A DNA stretch of 64,000 nucleotides, taken from assembly GCA_030062745.1 (NCBI GenBank), contig CP099842.1:5499822-5563821 (forward strand), written 5' to 3'. The notes below the pieces were generated by a model. It was given only the letters and a program-made list of their open reading frames with translations. It did not search any database and had not been told where the DNA came from. The position numbers and the translations under genes are program-made. Positions 21,851 to 32,620 of the stretch are shown here, piece by piece (the first letter of the stretch is position 1; every line of letters begins with the position of its first letter). Source of the stretch: Capitulum mitella (lineage: Eukaryota > Arthropoda > Thecostraca > Pollicipedomorpha > Pollicipedidae).

Positions 21851-23689
21851 TACCGGGACCCCATGGCGCTAGCCTGGGGCAGGCCTGAATGGATGCGCCC
21901 ATGCAGCCCACTTCCGGGTTTCAAATACAGACAACGAGCTGTGCGGTGATCGGGAAGCTGATGCCAGACGCTCTTCCTCCGGGCTTTGTTCCTTCCTAGA
22001 TCTTCTCTGCGGCCCGCCCTCCCCAATTATTTGGTGCTTTCCCATCAACGCCTACGTCATCCCCATCCTCAATCAGCGATATGAAGTCCTGCCCAGTTAT
22101 GTAGCCAAGGATGAAGCGGCCGGGGCCAAGCGCGCCGAAAAAAGCCGTCTCCGCACTTGCGCTGAGTACATGTTTGCTCAAAAAGGGAGCACTTTTGGAT
22201 CCTGCCTTTCCCTGAACAAATGCTGGGTACGCCACCGACGACTTTACGCGTTCGTACTCACCAGAGCACACTGACTCCTCAGCGCGGGCTGTTTATGGCG
22301 ACAACGAGGAAACATTCAGGTTGCGATGGGGGCCACCTAGCGAGCAATGTCTGTACTAAAGCTTTGGCTGACTGACCTAGATGCCAGCGTGGATGGGCGT
22401 CCCGGGAGGGCGGAAAGGTGTTCTCTTTAAATGCTTACCGCAGGCCACAGACGTGGAAAGCAGGCGAGGGAGCTTCAGCCCCCAACTTTTTAAAATTTAG
22501 CATGGACCCTGTGGTCGTGGACTGGAAAGAACTGACCCAAAATCCTTCTCCCCCCTCCCGACTAAAGAGGAGTTTCCGTGCCCCTGCCGGAGGCCCTTGT
22601 GAAAAAGAAACGCCTGTAATCAACACCGAGCCATGTGATTCACGTCTTCCATATAAGCGCAAGAGCAGCTATTTTGAGATATACCTGCGTACTGTTCATC
22701 AATAAATAGCACTAATCATAGTTCAGAGTTGTTATACGGCAGTGATATTTCATGCTCGGAATGTTTTTACAAGATTCTGAGAGCCTTTTAAAAAAAGGTG
22801 TGGGCTATGGGAAATGTTTCCCAGATCAGCAGAATCCTGTTAAAAGTGAGCTCCTAGCACGCTTTAAGCTAGGACAACACTCAGATGAAAGGGTTCGTGA
22901 ACAAGTATGGAGTGACAGCCTGTAGGTATACAGTACATATAAGGCATCGAGGACTGGCACCGTAAGAGACTGCACAGACAAGCAGCTTAAAAGATAGGTT
23001 ATATGAAATAAATATTTCGTGACGTTTCTGTTAGCGCCGAGTTAACGATGACCTTGATGCTGACGTGATGTTCACCTTAATATTCCGTATGGGAACAATG
23101 GAACGTGGAAAAAGCACCATATGACTCTGCAGCAGTCACTTTTACAATTCAGGAGATTGTGATGTATTTTCCAGCGACATGGCTAAAGTGACGTTTCAGT
23201 AAGTACTGAATGAGTGATTTAGAAGAACAACGAGGTCGAGGTGCCTGACGTTAATTTGAAAGACAGTCTCGACTATATATGACCCAATATAATCTACTAG
23301 CTCTAACGGTGAAACTTGATGGTGTCTTGACTACTTATCTGTTAGCTGCCAGTAGTTCACGGTTTACTTTTCCATCCTTTGACAACGCTGATGATGATGA
23401 TGATGACACAATGATGGTAATTGGTAATCAGTGCCTTAAAATTTGCAAATATTATGCAATGTAATGTAACATAATTTGGCAATCAATTTTATCGAAATAT
23501 AAATAACGAAAAGCCCACCTTGTCCGTGTAAGCTCACGTAGTGCAGACATCACGATTCTTGTTTTTTTTTTGCCTCAAGATGCTTCTGCAGAGGAGTGCG
23601 GTGCCCTGCAAACGTGCTGCCAGAACCCGAATATACGTCAAATTTCTGTCAGTAATGGCTTCGAAGCCTGACTCCATGCCTTGCTGGGA
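21851..23689. other. No gene seen
   Basis: Mostly AT-leaning unique sequence. A short (GAT)n tract lies at about 23388-23406. A plus-strand frame at 22418-22705 (about 95 codons) has no recognisable features. Nothing is called. Confidence 0.4.
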
Positions 23690-23890
23690 TGACCTCACTG
23701 AGGACGGATACATCCGAGTGCGCTCGTTCCGCCGCGTGCGGAGCGCAGCGAGCACGGGCCGCCGCCGTTTCCCGAGAGGGCAGAAAAGCCGCGTCGAGCG
23801 CGCTGCTGCCGGGCCGCAATGGCGCCGCAGCCGGGCCAGGGGCCGCACCGGCCCGCCGGCAGAATTGGCTCCTGCTGCAGTACAGCAGCC
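23690..23890. other. GC-rich patch without visible array
   Basis: CpG-dense (CGCTCGTTCCGCCGCGTGCG; GGCGCCGCAGCCGGGCCAGG), flanked by AT-leaning DNA. No tandem array adjoins it. The pair of CRE sites at 24066-24092 lies about 180 bp to the right. Confidence 0.5.
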
Positions 23891-24065
23891 ACCAACCGAT
23901 CGGCACATGGCCCTCATAACTTCCCGCACCGCTGCCATCAACGATCAGGTTCAGAAGCTGGCCGAGCATTGCACAGAATATCATGAGGCTTTCAACAAGA
24001 CCTTATTGCCAGCGAAGTGCCCATCAATTGCTGGAGCAAAAGCACACGCTGCATTAACGGGTCGG

Positions 24066-24092
24066 TGACGTCATCGGGCGGGTGTGACGTCA
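24066..24092. promoter_or_regulatory. Two perfect CRE palindromes 19 bp apart
   Basis: TGACGTCA occurs at 24066-24073 and again at 24085-24092, within a GC-rich context. This is the canonical CREB/ATF binding palindrome. No adjacent transcription unit is identified, so a regulatory role is inference. Confidence 0.4.
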
Positions 24093-24499
24093 CCGGCGGT
24101 TGTTGCGCCGAATCGTAACATCGCCGGGCGGCAGCCGTCTGTCAGCCGGGGCGCTGCTCCGAGCAGCAGCCGGCTTTCGGTGCGAAAATCTGAACGGGAG
24201 CCTCTCGGCTTTGGTCGATTCTCGGCAGTCTCACCGAAGATCGTGGCGAGCCGCGTCAACGGATTTCCACTCGTGACGAGACAAAGCCGAGGAACCTGTC
24301 CGTTTTTCTCTCGGCTTATGAAGCATGCGGAAGTAAAAACTCCAGACCATCGCAAAAACGCCGCCCCGAATTCTGCCTCGTGCATCTTCTCTCTATTTCT
24401 GTACATCTGTGTCACTTTCGTCTTCTCCTTTCCATTTCGCGGTTTCGGCAAAAACAATCACAGCCGCCTTATTTCGGACGTGACGGCATTTCCGACAGC
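24093..24499. other. No gene seen
   Basis: Moderate-GC unique sequence between the CRE pair and the next GC patch. A plus-strand frame is open for about 210 codons from 24084 to 24716, but it begins without an in-frame ATG in good context and shows no domain. A single exon cannot be excluded. Confidence 0.35.
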
Positions 24500-24830
24500 C
24501 GGCAGCGGGCCGTCATCTGGCGCAGGGCAACACGGGCGCCTCTGTCCGAAGGCGCGCAGGCTCAGCAGGATTGGCCTGAGCGATCAGCAGCAGGCGGCGC
24601 ACGAGCGGCAGGCCGAGCCGGCGGGCGGTGAGCGCATACCAGCGCGCGCCACGGGCCCACGGGGCGCCGGCCGGCGGCTCTCCACCGCCTGTCGCCGCCA
24701 GAGCCGGACCGTATAAAAGATAGATAGGTACACACCGTGTAATTGGAGTTCAACATCCTCGACCGGTCTATCTGAGGCCCCGCGAGACCGCCGGACCCGG
24801 CCAGACCCAGCGGCGGCCTTCGGTGCCGGC
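24500..24830. other. GC-rich patch left of the 24-bp array
   Basis: CpG-rich (CGGCGGGCGGTGAGCGCATA; GGGGCGCCGGCCGGCGGCTC). It holds a TATAAAAG at 24712-24719 and passes directly into the array at 24831. Confidence 0.55.
24712..24719 (+). promoter_or_regulatory. Candidate TATA box
   Basis: TATAAAAG at the right edge of a CpG-dense patch, a typical core-promoter context. The predicted start site would be near 24743. What follows is the minisatellite, with no gene identified, so this is tentative. Confidence 0.2.
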
Positions 24831-25335
24831 CGACATTGACGACCGCCGACAATGACGACCGGACAGTAGCCGACACTGACGACCGAACAACAGCCGTCAC
24901 TGACGACCCAACAATAGCCGTCACTGACGACCGAACAGTGACCGACACTGACGACCGAACAACAGCCGTCACTGACGACCCAACAATAGCCGTCACTGAC
25001 GACCGAACAATAGCCGTCACTGACGACCGAACAGTGGCCGTCACTGACGACCGAACAATAGCCGTCACTGACGACCGAACAGTGACCGACACTGACGACC
25101 ACCGACACTGACAACATGACAGTAGCCCACACTGACTACTGCCGACACTGACCGTCAACGACCGGGGCTGTGACCGACAATGAAGACCAGAGAGTGCCTG
25201 ACACTGAACGACCTGACAGTGGCCGACACTGACAACCTGACAATGGCCGATACTGACGACCGGATAGTGGCCGACACTGGCGACCGGACAGAAGCCGATG
25301 CTGACGACTGAGCAGTGACCGACACTGACGGTGGC
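24831..25335 (+). repeat. 24-bp minisatellite, left part
   Basis: Unit CGTCACTGACGACCGAACAA plus four bases, about 20 copies, homogeneous at 24840-25110 and diverged afterwards (GACACTGACAACCTGACAAT). The 8-codon period (TDDRTIAV type) leaves frames open on both strands. The array stops near 25335 and resumes at about 25605. Confidence 0.88.
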
Positions 25336-25604
25336 GGACCCAGGGAGGTTAATCGGGGCCACGGCTTTTCTTTGGAAAACCTGGCTTTCTTTCGCTTTCG
25401 TTGGAAAACCTGGCACCAAGATGTGTTTTGGTGCCTCGTTTTCGGACGGAAATTGCAGATATTTTGCTTCTGAAAAAAACGACAGTATGTACATGTTTAT
25501 TTTCGATAGTGCAGAAGCAAAACGGCCAAAATCCGAGGAGGAATCAAAATTTGGGGGCAGGTTACATTGCGCAGAGAGAGGTCCCCCCGCTCAGCGCATG
25601 GTCT
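25336..25604. other. Non-repeat segment interrupting the 24-bp array
   Basis: About 270 bp unrelated to the array and AT-richer than it. It contains a short internal repeat, TTGGAAAACCTGGC, near 25373 and 25404. It looks like an insertion that split the minisatellite. I could not identify target-site duplications or terminal repeats, so calling it a transposon is only inference. Confidence 0.5.
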
Positions 25605-25800
25605 GAAGCCGTCATTGGACACTAATGACCGGATAATGACCGCCACTGACAAAAGAACAGTGAATCATACTAACGACAGGACACTGAACGATACAGAAGA
25701 CCGGACCATGAACGACACTGATGACAGACTATTCCCGTTGCTGATAAACGGACAGTGACTGACAATGACGAACGAACAGTGACGGACACTGGAAGCCGTG
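25605..25800 (+). repeat. 24-bp minisatellite, right part
   Basis: Diverged continuation of the 24-bp repeat (ATGACCGGATAATGACCGCC, CTGAACGATACAGAAGACCG, GTGACTGACAATGACGAACG). It shows greater divergence than the left part. Confidence 0.75.
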
Positions 25801-25929
25801 AAGTATCCCACACTGCCAGTGGCCTCGTAGCTACCTAATCATCTAACCTTGTCCTCCACACAGCCACACATTAGCCTCTAGCCTTGCCCTCCAGCTCCAA
25901 CCTTGCCGCTAGAGAGCTAAGGATCGGCC

Positions 25930-26290
25930 GGCTCTCTCAGCTGAAGCTGCCACAGTATCAGCGCCGGGGCCGGGGGCCGGACCTGGCGCGGCCGGCGGCG
26001 GCGCGCGCGCTGCACGTGCAGCGGCCGGCCGCCGTGCAGCGTGTAGACAGCGGCCGAGAGGTGTCCGAGTGAGCGGGCGCTGCAGCGCAGCCCATACATC
26101 AGAGAGCGGGGAGGCCGGCGCTGGCGGCCGCGGCGCCGCACGCCGGCGCGCGCAGCTCGCGGCGCATTCCGGCCGGCCGCCGGCGGCCGCTGAGGCCGCC
26201 GCCCGGCCGGCAGCGCGGCAGCGCGCGTGCCGAGTGTGGAGTCCCGGCCGGCTCGGGAGTGGACACAGCGAGCGGCGACGTGGCCGGCCG
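25930..26290. other. GC-rich patch right of the 24-bp array
   Basis: One of the most CpG-dense stretches (GGCGCGGCCGGCGGCGGCGC; GCCGGCCGCCGGCGGCCGCT). It holds GCATTCCGG at 26164-26172. With the patch at 24500 it encloses the 24-bp array. Confidence 0.55.
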
Positions 26291-27439
26291 TGTTTTGGTT
26301 ACGGAGGGGAGGCGCTTCGGCGGCATGAAGGCCTCTGCAGTAGCACACCTGGTGCAGTTGGCATGTTTACGACGGAGCCGGATAGGCCAAACAAACGGCT
26401 TCCCCCTCTCCACCTCGATGCGGTTCTGATGGTACAGGTGGGAGGACGGGGCCGTTGGCTTACTTGGACTCGGTTACATAATTCGCATGCGACGTTTAAA
26501 AGTGCTTGCTATATATCCGAGGGACGTCCGTATCCATTGTCGTCGTTTTCCTCATGTTTTACATTACCTACATGTTGCTTATACCTTATTAGATTCAATG
26601 AGGACCTGTGCCAGTTGTTGGAGCAAAGTTCTGACGAGTATCAAAACACGTAGCAGTCCCATTCTCATTGAAATAAGAGCTATAAATAGCTGCTGTTGGG
26701 TTTACCCTTTGCTGTGGTTTTCACCCGACCATGCAGTTCCTTTCTTCCTCGTAAAATTTGAAGAAGCAAGAATTCCGCAGTCGCTGCAGTGTACCTGACT
26801 GTAGGAAAGTGATTTTTTGAGTCATGGAAACGTGAGAATACGAAGCGGTTTCATAAAAGTTACAAGAAGACCTGATAGGGATGTCAGAATATTTTGCACT
26901 GCTTCCGGGTGTACGCTGTGGTAATTAATGACAATCCAGTGGACAAAGTTGCTGCATTAATCAAGCAGAGTGGACATGTTCGGTGCCTTTGATTTACGCC
27001 ATTGACCACAGTACCTTTTCAGAAGTTTGGTAAGCATTTAACAAAAACATTCCGATCTAAACATTTCCAGCACTCGTCTTCTTTTTGTCTATGCACGACG
27101 TAATATTCCACGATGTTATGATACATAGTTATAACAAGCGCACAAAAACAAACTTATAATATCGGTCATGCGTAGAGCGTTTTAAGTATTCACTATGATG
27201 TGCATCAAGATGGTTCCTTAAAGGTGCACGTTGCCTAAATATTTACCAATTACAGGAGGCATGACGTTGGTGGGAGATCACCGGTTTCGACTAGTCTTGG
27301 TCCCTGTTACGCGGCTATCGTGAGTCGGTGGAGCCTGACTGCTGTGATTCACTGTCGGCTGTTGCTTGACAGCACGGTCCTACCGTTGCGGTTCACAGTC
27401 AGGTTCATGCCCGTCAGCTAAACCTGACTGTTGTATTTC
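26291..27439. other. No gene seen
   Basis: AT-leaning unique sequence. Short ATG frames of about 100 codons (for example 26487-26798, plus) show no recognisable domain. Confidence 0.4.
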
Positions 27440-27730
27440 CTGCCGGCGTCCGCCGATCGGTCATAACTGACAGCGGTATTCCACCGCCGGCCGGCTGCCG
27501 GTCGGCTGCCGGTCGGTCGGCTCTGACCGCCGACAAGAAGACCTTGCAAGCGGCCCGATCCAGCACGATCGTGCCGTACCGGCCTCCGGGCTCGGAGCGA
27601 CAGCCGGCACCACCGCGCCGGCCAGCCCGGCAGCGGCCGCGCGCGGCATTCCGGCGCTGTCACGTGACGGGTCGAATCAGCTGACTGGCCGCCGGTGACC
27701 CGGTCGTGGCGCGCCGCGCTCGTAAGACCG
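27440..27730. other. GC-rich patch
   Basis: CpG-rich (CACCGCGCCGGCCAGCCCGG; CGGCCGCGCGCGGC) with GCATTCCGG at 27646-27654. It also carries short local duplications of CGGCTGCCGGTCGG near 27488-27515. Confidence 0.5.
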
Positions 27731-27839
27731 CCGAGTGCGCCTGATTGTGAGTTATTACCCTGATTAATGGGCTCCCGTAACGACCCGAGGAGCGCCCGAG
27801 ATACAGACCGGCCGCGGTTAGCTGGTGCGAGCCTCTATG

Positions 27840-28048
27840 TCTTCCTCTTTACCTCCCTCTGCTCTCCCCCTCTCCCCCTGCATTTCTTCGTTCCTCTCCC
27901 CCTCTCTGTCTATCTCTCTATCTCCCCTCTACCTCTTCCTGCATCTCCCTCTTTCTTTCTCTTTCATTCTCTCCATCTTGTCTTCCTCCCTCCCTCCCTG
28001 CCTCTCTCTGTCCCTTTATCTCCCGTTCTCTCTTTCTCTCTCTGCACG
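27840..28048 (+). repeat. Polypyrimidine CT-rich tract
   Basis: About 210 bp almost entirely C and T on the plus strand (CCCTCTCCCCCTGC, CTCTATCTCCCCTCTACC, CTCCCTCCCTCCCTGCC). It is irregular rather than a pure microsatellite. It gives an open Leu/Ser/Pro-rich frame that is not a gene. Confidence 0.85.
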
Positions 28049-28180
28049 TCTGTGAGTGACTGCACGTGGGTGGATACGGATGGGTGGATGTGCGAGCTCA
28101 TGTCTCCATCCTGTCCGTAGGTTTGCCCGGTCGGGCCAGTCCGGTGAATGGTGAGCTCGGCTGGTGGTGCCCGCGGCCGA

Positions 28181-28290
28181 GCCCAGCCAGGTCCGGTCTG
28201 GAACCGTGAGCCAGGCCAGGTTCGGTCTGGAGCCGTGATCCAGGCCAGGTCCGGTCGGGAGCCGTGAGCAGGGCCGGGTCTGGTTCGGAC
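28181..28290 (+). repeat. 29-bp minisatellite, about 3.8 copies
   Basis: Copies of AGGTCCGGTCTGGAGCCGTG plus AGCCAGGCC begin at 28189, 28218, 28247 and 28276, a constant 29-bp step. The period equals that of the array at 8558 but the sequence is unrelated. Confidence 0.8.
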
Positions 28291-28480
28291 TCCGGGCCGT
28301 GTCGCTGGTGCCGGCGCTGAACGGCACGCGGCCAGCCTCCGACCGCACCTGTCATTATGCAAATGACGCTGTTTTCCCCGGTATTTCTTTTTGTGCCGTC
28401 TGCCATCACCATATGGGGTCAAGTGATCCGGCCGAATAATACCTTCACTGCCGTGTGGTGGGCCGGGCTGGCGCCACGGT

Positions 28481-28749
28481 CAGCTGAGCTGGCATACCGG
28501 TCAGCTGGTACACCGACGATTGGTCTGGTACGCCAGCAAGCTGGTCTGGTGCACCGACCGGCTAGCATGGTACACTAATCAGCTGGTATGGTGCATCCGT
28601 AAACTCGCTTGGTGCACCAGATGGTCCGTTCACCAGTCAGCTGGTCTGGTACGCTTGTTAGCTCGTCTGGTACACCAGTCAGCTGGTCTGGTACACCAGT
28701 CAGCTGGTCTGGTGCACCAGTCGGCTGGTCTGGTGCACTGTGCAGCTGG
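28481..28749 (+). repeat. 21-bp minisatellite, about 13 copies
   Basis: Unit CAGCTGGTCTGGTACACCAG plus T. Copies on the right are the most homogeneous; those on the left are diverged (CGGCTAGCATGGTACACTAA). Each good unit includes a CAGCTG palindrome. It abuts the GC-rich patch starting at about 28770. Confidence 0.88.
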
Positions 28750-28769
28750 AGCACGTTGTCCAGACTCGG

Positions 28770-29290
28770 ACACCCATCCTGCTGGGACAGCCGTTCGCAG
28801 GCCGGACAGTCTGCGCGGACAGCTGACGCTGCCCTCCGTAACCCGCGCGGACAGCCTGCTGCGGGGGCCCGGCGGCGCGCGGGCGGGCCGCTGCCGTCCG
28901 CGTACGAGAAGACAGCCATGCAGCTAACGCGATTCGGCGATTAGCGCGGTCGAGCGGAGCTAACGCGGCGCGACGCCGGGCGACGGACGAGACGCCGGCG
29001 TGCCGGGCCGGCGCCGTCCTGCGTGAGCCCGCGGCGCGCCGCATTCCGACACGAACGCCTGCACGCATGCCGGTCGCCGCATCGGAGCGCCCGCCGCCGG
29101 CCGCGGGCCGCGCGGACAGGGTGCCTGCACGCACACAGGCTGTGGACAGCGCGTCAGCGCTGGCGTGGAAGGCTGCGGACAGGACGTCTGCGCTGCCGCG
29201 GACGGCCGGCGTGGAGGACTCCTGCGAGCCGTTCGCCGGGCACGGCCGGGCTCTGTGCGTCCGGCCTCAGGGTCGGCCCAATCGGCACGG
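28770..29290. other. GC-rich patch right of the 21-bp array
   Basis: CpG-dense (GGGGGCCCGGCGGCGCGCGG; GCGGCGCGACGCCGGGCGAC) with the motif variant GCATTCCGA at 29041. Overlapping open frames on both strands are attributed to base composition. Confidence 0.55.
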
Positions 29291-30066
29291 GGTGCCAGGG
29301 CGTCGCTTTTGTGTATTTTTTTAGCGAATTTAAACTCACTTGTGTATGTTCAGACCTACGCCAAACAATAATCTGTCTTGGTATTAAAGCCAGTGGAACC
29401 TATTTTGAACGGTTTGGTGCACTCCGGCCAACACGTGTACTGGGCTTCACATTCAGCTCTGTTATAACGCGACACCCAGAAGGAATAAAGGGAACCCTGT
29501 GCGAGTCCGGCCTTGGCCAATGCTCAACACGAACCCCCTCAGCGCAACAGGGCACGGGATTAGATTACGTTACAGAAATAAAAAGCGTTAGATGGCGAGT
29601 AGCAATCGAAAACTAGTCCCGTCCCCATTCCTTTTTGCTGGTTTTCAGCTATACGCTTGACTGAGAGCATCGCTGCAGGCGAACTTTGGGAACTGATACG
29701 GCCAGAGCCTCTATGACAAAACTGATTTTACGCGACATGCTAGGGCTCATGCAAAATTCTCCGAAGGCGTGAGGCTGCCAATCTGACCTGTAGGCTGCTG
29801 CACATGGGCGCAAAGGAGGCCCTCAATCAGGATTCCTCACCAGAGGTGACATTTATCACTAATCACATCCCTCAGGACTCCCTTCCACGTCGCGAGGAAG
29901 CGAACCACAGGCATACCTACCTCCCTGCTCCAACTCGGACTTCCCACAACACTGAACTTCCACTGACTTCCAGTGGCATGCAAAAGTAATACGAAAGATT
30001 TCGTCCCGTTTTCATCTCAGTTTCATCATATTGTTCATTCAGAGCCCATGTCAATGAAAGTCCCTG
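29291..30066. other. No gene seen
   Basis: AT-leaning unique sequence without supported coding features. Confidence 0.4.
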
Positions 30067-30067
30067 A

Positions 30068-30211
30068 CGGCCAGCAGTGCCGATGCCGGCGCTGGCCAGT
30101 CGTTCCGGTCCTTGAGGGCCAGCAGTGCCGATGCCGGCGCTGGCCAGTCGTTCCGGTCCTTGAGGGCCAGCAGTGCCGATGCCGGCGCTGGCCAGTCGTC
30201 CCGGCCTTGAG
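30068..30211 (+). repeat. 48-bp minisatellite, three near-identical copies
   Basis: Unit GGCCAGCAGTGCCGATGCCG continuing CGCTGGCCAGTCGTTCCGG. Three copies with only a few differences, all near the right end. The unit contains the inverted pair GGCCAGCAG/GCTGGCC. Near identity suggests recent expansion. It is directly followed by a GC-rich patch. Confidence 0.92.
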
Positions 30212-30370
30212 ACGGCGCCTCCGCGCCGGCAGCGGCCGCCGGCCGCCCGAAACCGGGCAAGTGTGTCGGAGCTGCGCGTCCGGGCGGCGATACCCGGCCA
30301 TTACACAGGTATCAATCACCATTCCGTCCCCGGGCCGGCCGGCCGCGGGCCGCGGCGGCCGACGATAAGG
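30212..30370. other. GC-rich patch right of the 48-bp array
   Basis: CpG-rich (GGCGCCTCCGCGCCGGCAGC; GGCCGGCCGGCCGCGGGCCG). Confidence 0.5.
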
Positions 30371-31432
30371 CACACGATCGTTTGGCGGTCGGACGCGCAG
30401 ACAAATGGCGGACATCGGAACCAAGCGGCGCTGGAGGCCTGGCCGGGAAACGTAGGGCTGATCGGAGTCCGGCTCTCTGCTAGCGTGCGGCACGTAAGGC
30501 CACCGGGTGTTGGTACGCGATTCATCAGTCTTCGGCCGGTTGCCACTGCGCCACGACACAGACAAGCCATGCGCTCGCCGAACTTTCTCCCAGAGTGCAG
30601 TGCCGGACAGCATGTACGCGCCCACCCGTTCGCTCCGGACGGCCGTAAGTACGCGTCGAGGAAAGGAAGCCGCACCATTGTTCGATACGCTACGCCGTCG
30701 GGCTGCCGGTGCCAGGCCGCTCGACAGTTCAAAAACGCCTGACGTCAGGAGTCCCGGATATCGTGCGCCTGCGCTGCATCGGCGCGGCGCGACCTCCTTT
30801 GTCGTCGCCATATAGAGGCGCGGTCGGCGGGCCAGTCACGAAGGGCGTCGTTTCGCCGTGCCCACAGCGTCGACGCGACGCCGCCGCTGTTCGACCGGCC
30901 TACCGGTGGCGCGAGGGCCGCCAGCCAGCCAGCGACGCCGTCGGCTCAGGCTGCCGCCGGCGACATGATCCGACCCGCCCGGCTGATACGGGGAAGGGGC
31001 TGCTGGTGTCGGCAAAGGTGCCGGCTCCATGTCTTAGTCGCATCGGTGATCGCCATGCTTCTGATGACGGAAAGCGAAGCAATCGGTGCGTGTGCCATGG
31101 CCTATTGAAAGAATAACCGAAACAACTCGTTTGTTACTCTTTCGGGGGCTCTCTGTCCACGGTCCTTGAATGAATTGCCGAGCGTTCCAAAAAACTTAGC
31201 GCAGCCTCTGGATCAGACCCCTGCTAACTAGGTGTTAGGTAATGTCGAAAGCCTACATCCGGTTCACGACACAGTAGGACGCCCACAGTCCGACCATAAT
31301 GATGGGTAGTGCTGTTCGACCGCTAATGAAAATAAAAGGAGGTCGTTTCCGTGACGAATAACTGATCAGACCAGCCACTGATCGCTACCTGCCATTTGGT
31401 TAATTGGATTTTTGCCATGGAAACGGCAGACT
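30371..31432. other. Mostly unique; second GC-rich patch and a CRE palindrome
   Basis: The part at 30700-31020 is again CpG-rich. CCTGACGTCAGG, a perfect 12-bp palindrome containing a CRE, lies at 30738-30749. A minus-strand frame of 258 codons (30811-30035) crosses this area and the 48-bp array, but has no recognisable domain and is not called as a gene. Confidence 0.4.
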
Positions 31433-31640
31433 GTCCTGTCCTGTCCTGCCGACCTGTTCCCCTTCCTGCTGTCCTGACCCTGGTCCGGCCCCGTCCTGCC
31501 GTCCTGCTGACCTGGTCCGGTACCGTCCTGCCCGTCCTGCCGACCTGCCCCGGCCCCAGGTCGGGTCCGGTCCGGTCCGGTCCGGTCTGGTCTGGTCGGT
31601 CTAGTCTGGTCGGTCCGTTCTGATCCGGTCCCTGTCCTGC
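31433..31640 (+). repeat. Pentanucleotide-like tract (CCTGT / CCGGT family)
   Basis: Starts with TGTCCTGTCCTGTCCTGCCG and becomes GGTCCGGTCCGGTCCGGTCT, then TCTGGTCTGGTCGGTC. An irregular 5-bp repeat mixed with CCTGCCGTCCTG blocks. It borders a GC-rich patch on the right. Confidence 0.82.
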
Positions 31641-31845
31641 CATTCACTGCCAGATCAGGCCTCCGTCGGCGCCCGCCAGCCCAAGCCCGCCGCCGTATCT
31701 CGATCGAATCAGACGGCACCACGTGTTCGGCATGCGAACGTCCGGCGCCCGGCCGGAGATGGCCACCGGCGAACGACCGTCGCCGGCAGCCCGCCGACCG
31801 TACCCGGTCAGGGACCCGCCGCCGACCACAGCTCACCTCGCACGG
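31641..31845. other. GC-rich patch between two repeats
   Basis: CpG-rich (CGTCGGCGCCCGCCAGCCCA; GGCGCCCGGCCGGAGATGGC). It lies between the pentanucleotide tract and a diverged 28-bp array. Confidence 0.5.
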
Positions 31846-32235
31846 CTAATGACCGCCGGTTCGCCGCCGACTGCTGAAGATCTGTCATCGTCATGCTGAA
31901 GATCGTCAGGTGGCCTCCGACTGTTAATGATCGTCATCTCGCCTCCGGCTGCTAATTCCTTTCCAACGGGTTGCCAGTTCTCTTTGGACTATCAGCAATT
32001 TTTATTCCGCTTCTGAATCAGTAATATTCAGTTTGCGTAGAAGTATTGGAGGCCGCCAGTTTACTGTAAGTGACTGTCACTTTGTTTCCGGTGGTCAGGA
32101 ATTGCCAGATTACCTCTGTCATTGACCGTCAGTTCACCCCTGAAAGTCAGCGGCAGTTAGTTCGCCTCTGATTATCAGTGGCTGCCAATTGACCTCTGAT
32201 TTTCAACGGTCGTCATTTCGCCTCTGACAGGAGGT
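31846..32235 (+). repeat. Diverged 28-bp minisatellite
   Basis: Best seen at 32160-32230, where CCTCTGATTATCAGTGGCTG and CCTCTGATTTTCAACGGTCG repeat at 28 bp. Older copies to the left (GCCTCCGACTGTTAATGATC) are AT-richer and heavily diverged. Confidence 0.6.
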
Positions 32236-32394
32236 TATCATCAGCCCAGCTGTGACACCCAGTGATATGCGTGCGTCTGACCGTCACTGTTATTATTCCA
32301 TGTATAGGAGCAGCTATCGTCATTAGTTCTTCGCAGTTTAGTGTTTACGTGCATCAGGAATCGCAGAAAGGCTTCCTCCTCTCAGCCTTCAGCC

Positions 32395-32620
32395 TCCCGC
32401 GTGCTGTGGCAAGTCGGAAGCGTCCTGCGGCGCCGCGTCGTCAGCCGGCGTTTTCGGTCGGCCACTTCAGACGGTCCCGAGGCAGCTGCCCCTGACTTTT
32501 CGGCCGTCAGCCGCCCGCTGTCGGCAGCTGCCAGCTGACGGGCGGCGGCTTCGGCCAGCAGCTGAGCGTGGGCGTCCAGCCGGACGCAGTCGGCACGCTC
32601 GGGCCCGGCTTTACGACCGG
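32395..32620. other. GC-rich patch right of the 28-bp array
   Basis: CpG-rich (GTCCTGCGGCGCCGCGTCGT; GACGGGCGGCGGCTTCGGCC), with short inverted CAGCTG/GCCGTCAGC segments. No gene. Confidence 0.45.

Noticed and set aside
24562-25494. 310-codon minus-strand frame rich in Ser/Val
   Set aside because: It results from the 24-bp array and GC-rich flank; periodic SVTAIVRS-type residues mirror the DNA repeat.
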